A DNA stretch of 64,000 nt from Hamadaea sp. (GCF_013362815.1 NZ_JABFVK010000049.1:62001-126000); one strand, 5' to 3'; shown: positions 27,668 to 36,642, counted from the first letter of the stretch. Translations and numbers: made by a program. Notes: generated from the sequence alone by a model not told the origin.

Positions 27668-28330
27668 TCAGCGCTTGCGTACCAGGGTGACGCCGTCGGC
27701 GAACGGCAGCATCGCCAGATCCACCCGCGAGTCGCCGTGCATCGTCTCGTTGAGCCGGGCCACGGCCGTCGCATCGGCGTCGCCGGGTTCGGGGCTGAGG
27801 ACGCGCCCGAAGAACAGCGTGTTGTCGACGACCATCAGGCCACCCGGGCGCAACAGTACGAGGCACTTCTCGTAGTACTCGGGGTAGTTGGCCTTGTCCG
27901 CATCGATGAACACCAGGTCGACGCTTGCGGAGCCGTTTTCGGCCTCGAGCTTGTCGAGCGTCTCCGCCGCCGGGCCGATGCGGAGGTCGATCCGATCGGC
28001 CACGCCGGACTGCTCCCAATACGGGATGCCGAGCGCCGGCCAGCGATTGGTGATGTCGCACGTGATGAGGCGACCGTCGGCGGGCAGTGCCCGCGCCATC
28101 CACAGCGCGCTGTAACCGGTGTAGGTGCCCAATTCGAGGACCGTACGCGCTCCGCACAGCCCGACGAGGAGCGCCAGCAGCTGGCCCTCTTCGGCCATCA
28201 CCTGCATCGTCGTGCCACCGGGCAGCCCGGCCGTCTCGTCGCGGAGTGCTCGCAGGATGTCGTCTTCGCGCAGGGAGTGCTCCCGCACGTACGCGAGCAG
28301 GGCCGGAGAGCCCTCAAGCTGGCTGGCCAT
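27668..28330 (-). CDS. FkbG-like O-methyltransferase (methoxymalonyl-ACP pathway)
   Basis: 220-aa SAM-dependent O-methyltransferase of the caffeoyl-CoA/FkbG type. Motif I VLELGTYTGYSALWMARALP, and the metal/catalytic segment VDLVFIDADKANYPEYYEKC followed by LLRPGGLMVVDNTL. In this context it should methylate the 2-hydroxyl of hydroxymalonyl-ACP, giving the methoxymalonyl-ACP extender. Last gene of the fkbK-J-I-H-G-like operon; its start overlaps the FkbH-like gene by 17 bp. Confidence 0.88.
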   Translation of the reverse strand: MASQLEGSPALLAYVREHSLREDDILRALRDETAGLPGGTTMQVMAEEGQLLALLVGLCGARTVLELGTYTGYSALWMARALPADGRLITCDITNRWPALGIPYWEQSGVADRIDLRIGPAAETLDKLEAENGSASVDLVFIDADKANYPEYYEKCLVLLRPGGLMVVDNTLFFGRVLSPEPGDADATAVARLNETMHGDSRVDLAMLPFADGVTLVRKR

Positions 28331-29423
28331 GCATACCCCTCAAGTCGGGTGCGTTGAGACGGACGGTCGAGGAGGCGTCGTGCATCACGGGAACGAGATG
28401 CAGACGCTCCACATCAGACGGATCTGGCGGCGGCAGTATGCCGAGGCAGTCACAGGTATCCGTGGTGTACCCGGCGAATCGGTACGCCACTTCCATCATC
28501 CGATTGCGCTCGTTGCGCCGGAAGTCGGCGGCCAAGTGGGCGTCGGCTCGCGCCGCCTGATCGGCGATCCAGTTCAGAATCAGCGTGCCGGCGCCGAGCG
28601 ACACCACTCGGCACGACGTCGCGAGAAGTTTGAGGTTCCACACGTGCTCGTGCAGTTCCAGCAGCATCACGCCGACCGCGCCGTACGGGCCGAAACGATC
28701 GGACATCGTGACGGTCAGCACCCGATGACGCGGATCCTTCACGAGCGACGCCAGCATCTCGTGTGAGTAATGCACTCCGGTCGCGTTCATCTGACTAGTC
28801 CGCAGGGTCAACTCCTCGACCCGCAACAGCTCCTCGTCACCGGCCGGAGCGATGGTCGCCACGAGTTCCAGCGAGCGGAGGAACCGCTCGTCCGGCCCGG
28901 CGAACGTCTCCCGCTCGGCGTCGCGCCGCAGACCGGCCTGATACATCTCCCGACGCCGCCGGGAATCCTGGGTGACCACCGCGGGCGAGAACTCGGGCAG
29001 CCCGGCGAGCTCGGGCAGTTGCTCGGCGGCGTAACAGCGTACCTTCGGCAGGTGGAACTCGACCTCGGCGCGTTCGGCCGGCTGGTCGTCGACGAAGGCG
29101 ATGGTGTCCTCGGCGAACTGCAGGCGCTCGGCGATGTCGCGTACGGCGGCGGACTTGGGTCCCCAGCCGATGGCCGGGTGGACGAAGTACTCCGCGACGC
29201 CGAGCTTCTCCAGCCGCTCCCAGGCGTCCGCGAAGTCGTTCTTGCTGCAGACCGATTGCAGGATTCCCCGTGCATCCAAAGTGGAGAGTAGCGTACGCGT
29301 CTCCTCGCTGAGCTGGACGTCGTCGCCCTCCAGCAGGACCCCTTGCCAGAGCGTGTTGTCCAGGTCCCACACCAGGCACTTGACCGTCTTCGTCGGCTCG
29401 GCCACGAGCTGTCTCCCCGTCAT
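28314..29423 (-). CDS. FkbH-like HAD-type glyceryl transferase/phosphatase
   Basis: About 369-aa FkbH homologue, which recruits 1,3-bisphosphoglycerate, dephosphorylates it and loads glyceryl onto the partner ACP. HAD motif I is LVWDLDNTLWQG (DxDxT); SVCSKND supplies a conserved Cys thought to carry the glyceryl group; the C-terminal half is GNAT-like (LTLRTSQMNATGVHY). The 593-aa ORF-track entry is an upstream extension. ATG 29423 overlaps the FkbI stop by 4 bp; GTG 29405 has the better GGGGAG site and is an equally good start. Confidence 0.92.
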   Translation of the reverse strand: MTGRQLVAEPTKTVKCLVWDLDNTLWQGVLLEGDDVQLSEETRTLLSTLDARGILQSVCSKNDFADAWERLEKLGVAEYFVHPAIGWGPKSAAVRDIAERLQFAEDTIAFVDDQPAERAEVEFHLPKVRCYAAEQLPELAGLPEFSPAVVTQDSRRRREMYQAGLRRDAERETFAGPDERFLRSLELVATIAPAGDEELLRVEELTLRTSQMNATGVHYSHEMLASLVKDPRHRVLTVTMSDRFGPYGAVGVMLLELHEHVWNLKLLATSCRVVSLGAGTLILNWIADQAARADAHLAADFRRNERNRMMEVAYRFAGYTTDTCDCLGILPPPDPSDVERLHLVPVMHDASSTVRLNAPDLRGMHGQPA

Positions 29424-30544
29424 CCGTGTGCGGCTACGGCGTGCTGGGCCAGCAGCAGCTGGCAGATCTCGGTGCTGCCCTCGATGATCTCCATCATCTT
29501 GGCGTCGCGGTACGCCCGCGCGACGACGTGGCCGTCCTGCGAACCGGCGGAGGCGAGGACTTGCACGGCCGCGGACGCACCCTCCGCCGCGTGACGTGCG
29601 CTGACGTGCTTGGCGAGTACTGCGGCGAGCACCATGTCGGGTGAACGCGAGTCCCAGCTGCGGCTCGCTTCGAGGCACGCGTACGTCGAGGTGCGTTCGG
29701 CGGCGTACAGCTCGGCCAGGTGACGAGCGACCAATTGATGCTCCGCCAGCGGCTGCCCGAACTGCTTCCGAGTCCCGGCATGGGCGGCGGCGGATTCCAG
29801 GCAAGCCCGGAGGATGCCGACGCAGCCCCAGGCGACCGACATCCGGCCGTACGCCAACGCGGTGGTCACCAGCATCATCACGGGCCGGGCGGTCGCACCG
29901 AGGAGGTTGGCGGCGGGCAAGCGTACGCCGTCGAGCCGGATGTTCGCGTGCCCGGCCGCACGGCAGCCCATCGGGTCCGGGACCTTCGTCACGCGTACGC
30001 CGGGAGCATCGGACGGCACAACGACAGCCGCAGCGCCGTCGGCGTACCGGGCGACGATCACCAGGAGGTCGGCGTAGGACGCCGCCGTGGTCCACACCTT
30101 CTCGCCGGAGAGGACGATGTGATCCCCGTCGTCGTGAACCGTCGTGGTCATCCCGGCCAGATCGCTGCCCGCGTCGGGCTCGCTGAAGCCGACCGCCGCC
30201 AACCGGCCGCCGGCCAGCTCACCCAGATAGCGTCGCCGCTGGCCGAGGTCGCCGAACCGCTCGATCGTCCAGGCCGCCATGCCCACGGAGGTCATCACGC
30301 TGCGCAGGGAGCTGCAGAGCGCGCCGACGGACGCGGTGAACTCGCCGGTCTGCTCGCTGCTCAAGCCGCGCCCGCCGTACTGCCGTGGCACCTGGGTGCA
30401 CAGCAGGCCACGGCCGCCGAGCGTGCGCAGCACGTCCTCCGGCAGCCGACCCGCCAGGTCCCACTCACCGGCGCGGCCGTCGACGAGGGTGCGTACGAGC
30501 TCGACGTCGTCCGCGAGGAGCTCAGATCCCGTCGGCAGGGTCAC
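29420..30544 (-). CDS. FkbI-like acyl-CoA (acyl-ACP) dehydrogenase
   Basis: 374-aa FAD-dependent dehydrogenase. It oxidises the hydroxymethylene/aldehyde carbon of the glyceryl-ACP-derived intermediate en route to hydroxymalonyl-ACP. Visible family marks: GFSEPDAGSDLAGMTT, GEKVWTTAASYAD (FAD contacts), RKQFGQPLAEHQL and the catalytic Glu region MMEIIEGSTEI. Length is normal. Overlaps the ACP gene by 23 bp upstream and FkbH by 4 bp downstream: tight translational coupling. Confidence 0.9.
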   Translation of the reverse strand: MTLPTGSELLADDVELVRTLVDGRAGEWDLAGRLPEDVLRTLGGRGLLCTQVPRQYGGRGLSSEQTGEFTASVGALCSSLRSVMTSVGMAAWTIERFGDLGQRRRYLGELAGGRLAAVGFSEPDAGSDLAGMTTTVHDDGDHIVLSGEKVWTTAASYADLLVIVARYADGAAAVVVPSDAPGVRVTKVPDPMGCRAAGHANIRLDGVRLPAANLLGATARPVMMLVTTALAYGRMSVAWGCVGILRACLESAAAHAGTRKQFGQPLAEHQLVARHLAELYAAERTSTYACLEASRSWDSRSPDMVLAAVLAKHVSARHAAEGASAAVQVLASAGSQDGHVVARAYRDAKMMEIIEGSTEICQLLLAQHAVAAHG

Positions 30545-30827
30545 CCGCGGCCTCGCTGTCGTCCTTCAGCCGCAGCACCAGCTCGGTCATCTTGCCGATC
30601 GTGCGGAAGTTGTCCATCCGCAGGTCGGGGCCGACGATGGCGATGTCGTAGCTGCCTTCGAGGAAGACGACCAGCTGCATCGCGAACATCGACGACACCA
30701 GGCCACCGGCGAACAGGTCGGTGTCGGCCGCGCACGCCGCCTTCGTCTTCGACTTCAGGAACTCCGCGATCGTCGCCGTGACGGCCTCCGTGGTCACCGC
30801 CGACGCGGTCGCGCTCTCGATGGTCAT
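30522..30827 (-). CDS. FkbJ-like acyl carrier protein for methoxymalonyl extender
   Basis: 101-aa ACP. The phosphopantetheine site is in FAGGLVSSMFAMQLVVFLE (Ser 45/46), with the G-x-VSS variant typical of FkbJ-type carriers rather than the DSL of PKS ACPs; this sequence difference is how these ACPs are told apart. It carries glyceryl through to methoxymalonyl for an AT outside this window. Overlaps FkbK by 4 bp. Confidence 0.9.
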   Translation of the reverse strand: MTIESATASAVTTEAVTATIAEFLKSKTKAACAADTDLFAGGLVSSMFAMQLVVFLEGSYDIAIVGPDLRMDNFRTIGKMTELVLRLKDDSEAAGDPADGI

Positions 30828-31699
30828 ACGGCTGCCTTTCCGTAGTCGTAGAAGCCCCGGCCCGTCTTCCGGCCGAGGTCGCCCTCGCGTACCTTGTCGA
30901 GCAGCAGGTCACACGGGCGGCAGGCGGGCTCGCCGGTCCGCTCGTACATCGCCGCCAGCGAGTCCACGAGGTTGTCGATGCCGATGAGGTCGGCGGTGCG
31001 AAGTGGGCCGGTCGGGTGCCCGAGGCAGCCCTGCATCAGGTCGTCGACCGCTGCGACGCTCGCGATTCCCTCGCCGACGATGCGCGCCGCCGAGTTGATC
31101 ATCGGGTGGAGCAGCCGGCTCGTGACGAACCCCGGCGCGTCGCGTACGACGATCGGCTTGCGGTTCAGGCACCTCATCAGCCACTCGACGGAGCGCATCG
31201 TCGCTTCGCCGGTCCGGTCGCCCCGGATGACCTCGACCATCGAGATGGCGTACGCCGGGTTCATGAAGTGCGTGCCGACGAGGTCCTCCGGGCGCGACAC
31301 CCATTCGGCCATCTCGTCGACCGGGATGCCGGATGTGTTGGAGATCAACGGCGTACCGGGGTCCACAATGGAGGAGATTTCGCCGAGGACTTTGGCCTTC
31401 GCACTCGGCGACTCGACAACGGCCTCGACGACCGCGATCGCGCGACCGCAGTCGTTCAGATCGACCGTCGTCGTGAGCTTCCCGGGCGTACGGTCCGGCG
31501 GCACCACACCCAGCAGCGTCGCGTGCCTGGACTGCTGAGCGATCTCCGCTCGGGCCCGGCTGAGGATCGACTCGTCCAGATCGACCAGGAGGACGTCGGC
31601 CCCTTGGCAGCGCGCCATGGTGGCGATCCCCGTGCCCATGACCCCCGCGCCGATGATGGCGATCGGGCGGGCCGTCCCACCGTCTTCGCTGGCAGACAT
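30824..31699 (-). CDS. FkbK-like 3-hydroxyacyl dehydrogenase
   Basis: 291-aa NAD-dependent dehydrogenase of the 3-hydroxyacyl-CoA dehydrogenase fold: Rossmann motif IAIIGAGVMGTGIA, then SNTSGIPVDEMAEWV and GTHFMNPAYAISMVEVIRG (catalytic His). In methoxymalonyl-ACP assembly it oxidises the glyceryl-ACP hydroxyl. First gene of the fkbKJIHG-like operon. The 73-bp gap to the glutamate mutase gene holds its promoter and one ACCCCTA half-site (31769-31775). Confidence 0.9.
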   Translation of the reverse strand: MSASEDGGTARPIAIIGAGVMGTGIATMARCQGADVLLVDLDESILSRARAEIAQQSRHATLLGVVPPDRTPGKLTTTVDLNDCGRAIAVVEAVVESPSAKAKVLGEISSIVDPGTPLISNTSGIPVDEMAEWVSRPEDLVGTHFMNPAYAISMVEVIRGDRTGEATMRSVEWLMRCLNRKPIVVRDAPGFVTSRLLHPMINSAARIVGEGIASVAAVDDLMQGCLGHPTGPLRTADLIGIDNLVDSLAAMYERTGEPACRPCDLLLDKVREGDLGRKTGRGFYDYGKAAV

Positions 31700-31772
31700 G
31701 CCGCCCCTTTCCCACTCCGATACGCGATCCGACTACCGGCACGCTATTGACGGTCCTTGCGAGGGAACACCC

Positions 31773-33107
31773 CTACAGTGCGGTGCCGCCCCCTGTTATC
31801 GCGGTCGCCGAGGAGGTGCGGCTTCGCGCCGGAAGCGACGGCTGCTCGCTGTCGAACTTCTGCCGCACGTAGTTGAGATCGGCCAGCAGTCCGGACGCGG
31901 TCACCCGATGCCCGCCGACGGTGCGTACGAGCTTGCGCAGGGGCATCGCGCCGATCTCGGCCCACCGAAGCCGGCCGGTGTCGTCGATGTAGCCACGAGC
32001 CCGGCCCGCGTTGTCCGGATGCAGGCAATAGGGCACGTCGAGGTACCCGTGCTGGAAGGCGAGCACCAGTGCGCGTCCGACATCGCTGTCCAGGTTCAGC
32101 ACTGCGCTGATGAGCGCGTACGCCTCGGCATAGATCTGCGAGTCCGGCGCCGGTGGCGGCACGTCGGCGACGCCGTAGGTGCGGGCCCAGTCCTCGGCCG
32201 TCTCCAGCGCCTCGACGTTCTCCTCGATCGTGGGAATCCGGATCGACTCCGCGACCGTCTTGACGATGAGGCGTTCCGATCCGGTGGCGGCCGCGACGCG
32301 TACCGCCTCGCCGAGCAACCGGCGCGCACCGGGCGGCGTCGTCGGATACACGCCCATGTACGCATAGATCACCACGTGCCAGTCCTCGGTGGGCAGCATC
32401 TCCGCGCAGAGCCGGCGGAGCGCCCCGACCGCTTCGATGTCCTGATCGAGGCTGGTCTGCTGGGCATAGCTGACCGAAACGCTGGACACGCCCCGGGAAC
32501 AGAAGAACAACGCCTCCAAGACGGTCACCGCAACCAGCAGGCTCGGCGGGCACAGCTGCCCCATCAGGCAGCCTCCGAAGGTCTCCAGATGCGGCCGGGC
32601 GGCGGTGGTCAGCGACACGAAGAGGTCGACGCATTCCTCCCAGTTACGCACGGACTCCGCGAGCGGCGTCTGCCCGTAGGGAAGGCAGTAGGAGACCGGG
32701 CCGCCCTCGGTGGCGGTGATCCCGACCTGGGCGAGAGCGGTGAAGATGTGCTGGGGGACGGCGGATCCGTGCCGCACCTGGACCGGGAACGCCGGCTCGT
32801 GCAGATCTCGCAGAACGGCCGCCGTCGTGGCGGCGTCGTGGCTGGCGATCGGATAACCGTTGAGCCCGGTGCCGTCGCGCAGCGCCCGGCGGACCGCGTC
32901 CAGGTCGCCCACCCGGGTGAAGCTGTCCAGCGTGATGGTTCCGACGGTGGCCGCCCGCGCCCGTCTCGTGGCCAGCAATCCTGCCCGCATCTGCTCGGGA
33001 CGGCCGAAACCCATCCGCGGCTGCACCACGAGATGACCGGCCGCTCGCATCCGGCGTACGTGGCGGCCGAAGTCGATTCCCGCCGGGCTCACGGCGTCTG
33101 CGGTCAT
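31773..33107 (-). CDS. Glutamate mutase large subunit (VinI/MutE-like)
   Basis: 444-aa catalytic epsilon-type subunit of adenosylcobalamin-dependent glutamate mutase, converting L-glutamate to L-threo-3-methylaspartate. Residues RMGFGRPEQMRAGL, HGSAVPQHIFTALAQVG and GGPVSYCLPYGQTPLAESVRNW are the conserved TIM-barrel substrate/cofactor segments. The gene follows the small subunit with a 4-bp overlap. In the vicenistatin route this is the first step of the starter unit. The C-terminal tail of about 25 Ser/Thr/Arg-rich residues is extra relative to the core. Confidence 0.92.
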   Translation of the reverse strand: MTADAVSPAGIDFGRHVRRMRAAGHLVVQPRMGFGRPEQMRAGLLATRRARAATVGTITLDSFTRVGDLDAVRRALRDGTGLNGYPIASHDAATTAAVLRDLHEPAFPVQVRHGSAVPQHIFTALAQVGITATEGGPVSYCLPYGQTPLAESVRNWEECVDLFVSLTTAARPHLETFGGCLMGQLCPPSLLVAVTVLEALFFCSRGVSSVSVSYAQQTSLDQDIEAVGALRRLCAEMLPTEDWHVVIYAYMGVYPTTPPGARRLLGEAVRVAAATGSERLIVKTVAESIRIPTIEENVEALETAEDWARTYGVADVPPPAPDSQIYAEAYALISAVLNLDSDVGRALVLAFQHGYLDVPYCLHPDNAGRARGYIDDTGRLRWAEIGAMPLRKLVRTVGGHRVTASGLLADLNYVRQKFDSEQPSLPARSRTSSATAITGGGTAL

Positions 33108-33607
33108 GGCGTCAGGCTCGCCTCGATGGGCAGCCTCGACTGCCGCTCCGGCAGCGTACGCAGGAACTCGTGGAACTCGATGCCGTCCCGAGCGCCGTCG
33201 TCGAACACCGCGTCGAAGCCGCCTTCAAGCAGCTCGGCGACCCGGTCGCCCAACGGCGTACCGGTGATGCCGAGCTTGCCGCCGATGATCGTCGGCGTAT
33301 CCTTCAGGCGGTCCTCGGACCGCAGTCGGCCGATCAGCCGCAGGCCGTCCTGGCAGCCGTGCCCGTTCACGCTGCTGATGACGATCAGCGTGGGCGCGAT
33401 CCGCAGGCATTCCCGCACGAGCCGCTCGTCGGAGACGCACGAGCCGAGGTTGACGACCGAATAACCGAGCTCTTCCAGGAACAGCTGGAGGAAGACCAGG
33501 TTCCAGGTATGCGCGTCGGACGCGGTCGCGCTCACGACGACGGTTCCCAGACGAGGGACTGGTGGCGTTGCGTACGAGTTGGTTTCAGACGTCATAGGAA
33601 CGCACAT
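33104..33607 (-). CDS. Glutamate mutase small B12-binding subunit (VinH/MutS-like)
   Basis: 167-aa cobalamin-binding sigma subunit. The B12 motif reads SDAHTWN: Asp 31 and the cobalt-ligating His 33 are conserved, but the Gly of DxHxxG is Asn 36, a variation to note. VVNLGSCVSDERLV, ISSVNGHG and IGGKLGI complete the Rossmann-like fold. ATG 33607 or ATG 33595 can start it; either overlaps the decarboxylase gene. Forms a heterotetramer with the large subunit encoded next. Confidence 0.9.
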   Translation of the reverse strand: MCVPMTSETNSYATPPVPRLGTVVVSATASDAHTWNLVFLQLFLEELGYSVVNLGSCVSDERLVRECLRIAPTLIVISSVNGHGCQDGLRLIGRLRSEDRLKDTPTIIGGKLGITGTPLGDRVAELLEGGFDAVFDDGARDGIEFHEFLRTLPERQSRLPIEASLTP

Positions 33608-34793
33608 GCTCGACCCGCGACCTGGACTGGACCCGGCCGCCGCGGACGACGACCTCGAGCGGAGCCGGTCGGCCCAGGAACATCACGAGGCTCGCCGTGA
33701 GGCCGTATGCGCCGGCATTGGGGATGGCGACCAGGTCGCCCTCGCGCAGCGACGGCACGTCGATCTCGCGACCGAGCGCGTCCCCGGGTGTGCACAGTGG
33801 ACCAACGAGGCTGGCCTTCTCCACCGGTTCGCCCTCGTCGCAGCCGACGGCGACCGGCAGGAGCCGGCCGAGGCCGGACATGCCGCCGAAGGTGTTGATG
33901 CCCGCGTCGAGGATGACGAACTTGCGGCCCCGGCTGACCTTGACGTTGGTGACCCGGGTCAGCAGCTTGCCGCTCGACCCGACGAGGAAGCGCCCGGACT
34001 CGCAGGCGATGCGCGGCTGCCCGGTACGCCATTGCGGAAACGCGCGATCCAGCGCCAGTTCCAGCGCCGGACCCAGACCCGGATAGCTCTCCCGGGACCC
34101 CGGTACGCCATAAGGAGCGTTGAAGCCGCCGCCGATGTCGAGGTACTCCAGGGCGAGGTCGTGCTTGCGTTCGAGATCCAAGGCGAGCTCGATGGTGTGC
34201 TCGAAGGCGCCGATCAGACTGGCCTCGTCGAGCGCGCCGCTCAGCGGGAAACAGTGCAGCCCCCGGATGCGCGCGCCCTCGACTTCGCGAAGCCGGGGCA
34301 ACGTGTCGTCCAGCGCCTCGCTGTCGAAGCCGAACTGCGACGGTACGCCGGTCATGCGGATGCCGGTGGTCGCGTTGGCCGCGACGTTGTTGATCCGCAG
34401 CAGGCAGTCGGCGATTACGCCGTGCCGCCGTGCGACGCCCGCGACGCGCTCGAAGTCGGTGACCGAGTCCGTCGAGAACATCCGTACGCCTTGCCCGATC
34501 GCCTCGTCCAATTCGAGCGCGGTCTTGCCCGGTCCCGTGTAGAGGCAACGCTCCCCCGCGACTCCCGCCGTACGCACAGCGGCGAGCTCGCCGGAGGAAC
34601 TGATCTCGAACCGGCAGACGCGGCCCTCACCCGAAGCCAGCTCCTTGATCAGCTCCGGATGCGGGTTCGCCTTCACCGCGTAGTAGAGCTCGATCGGTTC
34701 CGGCAACGCCGCGAACGCCGCGTCCCGCGCGTCGGCGACCTCGTCGAGGTCATAGACGTACGCCGGGGTGGGCAACTCCTGGCCGCCGATCAT
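33585..34793 (-). CDS. PLP-dependent decarboxylase (VinO-like)
   Basis: 402-aa fold-III decarboxylase of the diaminopimelate/ornithine decarboxylase family. The PLP Lys lies in YYAVKANPHPELI, the phosphate-binding glycine loop in YLDIGGGFN, and the C-terminal active-site Cys in GPLCTPGD. By analogy with VinO it decarboxylates 3-methylaspartyl-ACP to 3-aminoisobutyryl-ACP. It overlaps its neighbours by 23 bp and 4 bp. Free diamino acids cannot be excluded as substrates from sequence alone, but context strongly favours the ACP-bound one. Confidence 0.88.
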   Translation of the reverse strand: MIGGQELPTPAYVYDLDEVADARDAAFAALPEPIELYYAVKANPHPELIKELASGEGRVCRFEISSSGELAAVRTAGVAGERCLYTGPGKTALELDEAIGQGVRMFSTDSVTDFERVAGVARRHGVIADCLLRINNVAANATTGIRMTGVPSQFGFDSEALDDTLPRLREVEGARIRGLHCFPLSGALDEASLIGAFEHTIELALDLERKHDLALEYLDIGGGFNAPYGVPGSRESYPGLGPALELALDRAFPQWRTGQPRIACESGRFLVGSSGKLLTRVTNVKVSRGRKFVILDAGINTFGGMSGLGRLLPVAVGCDEGEPVEKASLVGPLCTPGDALGREIDVPSLREGDLVAIPNAGAYGLTASLVMFLGRPAPLEVVVRGGRVQSRSRVEHVRSYDV

Positions 34794-36286
34794 GCCGCAC
34801 CGGTCAGGATCGCGTTCAGCGCCTCGCGCGCGTTCTTGCCGTGCGCCGTCAGCGGCAGCTCCCCGACCACCCGGCAGATCGCAGGCACCTTCGCCTTGTC
34901 GAGCCGCTGAGCCAGTTCCTTCAGCACCGTATGCGGCTCCAGCGTCGACTCGACGAAGATCACGAGATCGCGCTCGGCAGTCGGCGGCAGTACGGCGGCC
35001 GCCCGCACACCCGCGATGTCCAGCGCCGCCGCCTCGATCTCCAGGGTGCTCATGCGGATGCCCTTGCGCTTGAACATGTCGTCCCGGCGGCCCTCGAAGT
35101 ACAGGTACCCGTCGCTGTCGAGGCTGCCGTAGTCGCCGGTGTGCAGGCGCTTCTCACCCGTCGCCGGGTCCGGCCGGAACGTCTGTGCGGTCAGCTCCGG
35201 CAAGCGCCAGTAGCCGGGCATCACGTGCGGCCCGGTCACGACGATCTCGCCGACCTCACCGGTCGGCACGGGCTGCCCTTCGGAGTCGAGGATGAGCACG
35301 CGAGTGCCGGGCAGCGGAAGACCGACCGAGGTCGGCCGGAGACCGTCCTCGTCGGGGGGCACGATGGAGACACGTTTGCACTCCGTCTGCCCGAATTGGC
35401 GTACCACTCGGGTGCCTGGGAAGTTCTCGCGCAAGGCGGCGATGGTGCTGTCGGGTAGCGCGGCCCCGGTGTTCGTGAACATCCGGACCGGAGGCTTGGC
35501 CGCGGTGTCGCGTTCGGACAGTGTGACGATCATCGTCGCCAGCGACGGCACGATCGGCACCACGGTCGCGCCCACTTCGCGCATCCGCGACAAGAGCGCC
35601 AGATCGGACTCCTCCCCCGCCAGGACGAGCGTCGACCGGCCGAGGAAGCAGAGCAGGATCTTGTAGAGGCCGTAGTCCCACGAGATCGGGAACCGGCAGA
35701 ACACCACGTCGGTCGGACGGTACCCGAGGACTTGGTGGATCGACCGGGAGGCGAAGGTCATCTGCCGATGCGGGCAGATGACTGCCTTCGGCAAAGCCGT
35801 GCTGCCGGAGGTGTAGACCAGCGTGGCGACGTCGTCCGGAGCGACCTCCGCCGGAAGCTGAAGCGCCGTCCCGGCGGCCGCCACGATGGCCGGCCACAAC
35901 GTCGTCGCGTCGTGCACCGGCACCTCGGTCAGGCCGCTCAGCTTGGCGGCGGCCTCTCCGGCGGCGATCACCAGGGACGGCTCCGAGTCCGCGAGGACCG
36001 CCCGTTGATGGAACTCGCGCATGTCCTTGTTCAGCGGAACGAAGACGACGCCGAGGCGTACTGCGCCGAGGAACATCGCCACCAGCTCGTGGCGGCTCGG
36101 CAACTGGACGACGAGCCGGTCGCCCCGGCCCACGCCCTGCTCGCGCAGCCAGGCGGCGAACGCCCAACTGAGGTCGACGAGCTCGCGGTAGGTCACGGAG
36201 GCGTCGGCGTCGCGTACGGCGCAATTTCCGGGGGCCTGGGCCGCCGCCTCATCGAGCAGGGTATGCACAAGATCGCTTGCGGCCAC
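34790..36286 (-). CDS. Beta-amino acid:ACP ligase, adenylation enzyme (VinN-like)
   Basis: 498-aa stand-alone adenylation enzyme. A3 is LVYTSGSTALPKAV, A5 GQTECKRV, A7 HTGDYG, A8 GRRDDMFKRKGIRMST and A10 LPLTAHGKNAR (catalytic Lys). The residue run FPISWDYGLYK is in the substrate-pocket region and contains an Asp that could bind the beta-amino group, as in VinN. Expected role: activate 3-methylaspartate and load it on the ACP at 38250. Its stop overlaps the decarboxylase start by 4 bp. Specificity is inferred from context. Confidence 0.88.
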   Translation of the reverse strand: MAASDLVHTLLDEAAAQAPGNCAVRDADASVTYRELVDLSWAFAAWLREQGVGRGDRLVVQLPSRHELVAMFLGAVRLGVVFVPLNKDMREFHQRAVLADSEPSLVIAAGEAAAKLSGLTEVPVHDATTLWPAIVAAAGTALQLPAEVAPDDVATLVYTSGSTALPKAVICPHRQMTFASRSIHQVLGYRPTDVVFCRFPISWDYGLYKILLCFLGRSTLVLAGEESDLALLSRMREVGATVVPIVPSLATMIVTLSERDTAAKPPVRMFTNTGAALPDSTIAALRENFPGTRVVRQFGQTECKRVSIVPPDEDGLRPTSVGLPLPGTRVLILDSEGQPVPTGEVGEIVVTGPHVMPGYWRLPELTAQTFRPDPATGEKRLHTGDYGSLDSDGYLYFEGRRDDMFKRKGIRMSTLEIEAAALDIAGVRAAAVLPPTAERDLVIFVESTLEPHTVLKELAQRLDKAKVPAICRVVGELPLTAHGKNAREALNAILTGAA

Positions 36287-36351
36287 TCCAGGCTCCTCTT
36301 CGCCGAGGACACGGCAGCCGGATCAGCCACCCGGCCGCCAAGTCGAGGTCG

Positions 36352-36561
36352 TCAGTTCTCGATGAGGCTCAGGGCTCCGCCCGGGCATGCCAGCACGGCA
36401 TCCCGCACGGCGGTACGCAGGCCGGCGTCGGGCTCGGCGGTCAGCAGGATCACCCGGCCGTCGTCCTCGTCCTGGTCGAAGACGGCCGGTAGCGCCATCG
36501 CGCACGATCCGGACGCGACACAACGTTCGCGATCGATCTCAACCTTCACGACTTCGGTCAT
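36352..36561 (-). CDS. Small 3Fe-4S-type ferredoxin
   Basis: About 69-aa ferredoxin starting MTEVVKVEIDRERCVASGSCAMALP at ATG 36561 with a strong GAGGGAG site; the track's extra 12 residues have none. Only three Cys positions fit a cluster (C-x5-C, and CPGGAL near the C-terminus), the pattern of the single 3Fe-4S ferredoxins that feed P450s in actinomycetes. It sits between the two adenylating enzymes, 65 bp upstream of the VinN-like gene, so it is co-regulated with the starter genes. No P450 is in the window. Confidence 0.85.
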   Translation of the reverse strand: MTEVVKVEIDRERCVASGSCAMALPAVFDQDEDDGRVILLTAEPDAGLRTAVRDAVLACPGGALSLIEN

Positions 36562-36625
36562 GACTCCCTCTCGGCTCGCCGGACGCAGCGTGGCCACCCT
36601 AGGGAGCGCGCTGCCCGTAGCCGCG

Positions 36626-36642
36626 ACCCCTAGGAGCCCCTA
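36626..36642. promoter_or_regulatory. ACCCCTA-N3-GCCCCTA element upstream of ferredoxin/starter operon
   Basis: ACCCCTA (36626-36632) and GCCCCTA (36636-36642), 10 bp apart, overlapping the stop of the VinM-like gene and lying 65 bp upstream of the ferredoxin ATG. A related ACCCTAGGGAG palindrome is at about 36597. The same two-box layout recurs at 39561 and 44559, suggesting a cluster-specific regulator site. Confidence 0.6.

Noticed and set aside
28314-30095. Apparent 593-aa fusion protein with FkbH at its C-terminus
   Set aside because: The upstream 224 residues are the FkbI gene out of frame; FkbH starts at 29423 or 29405.
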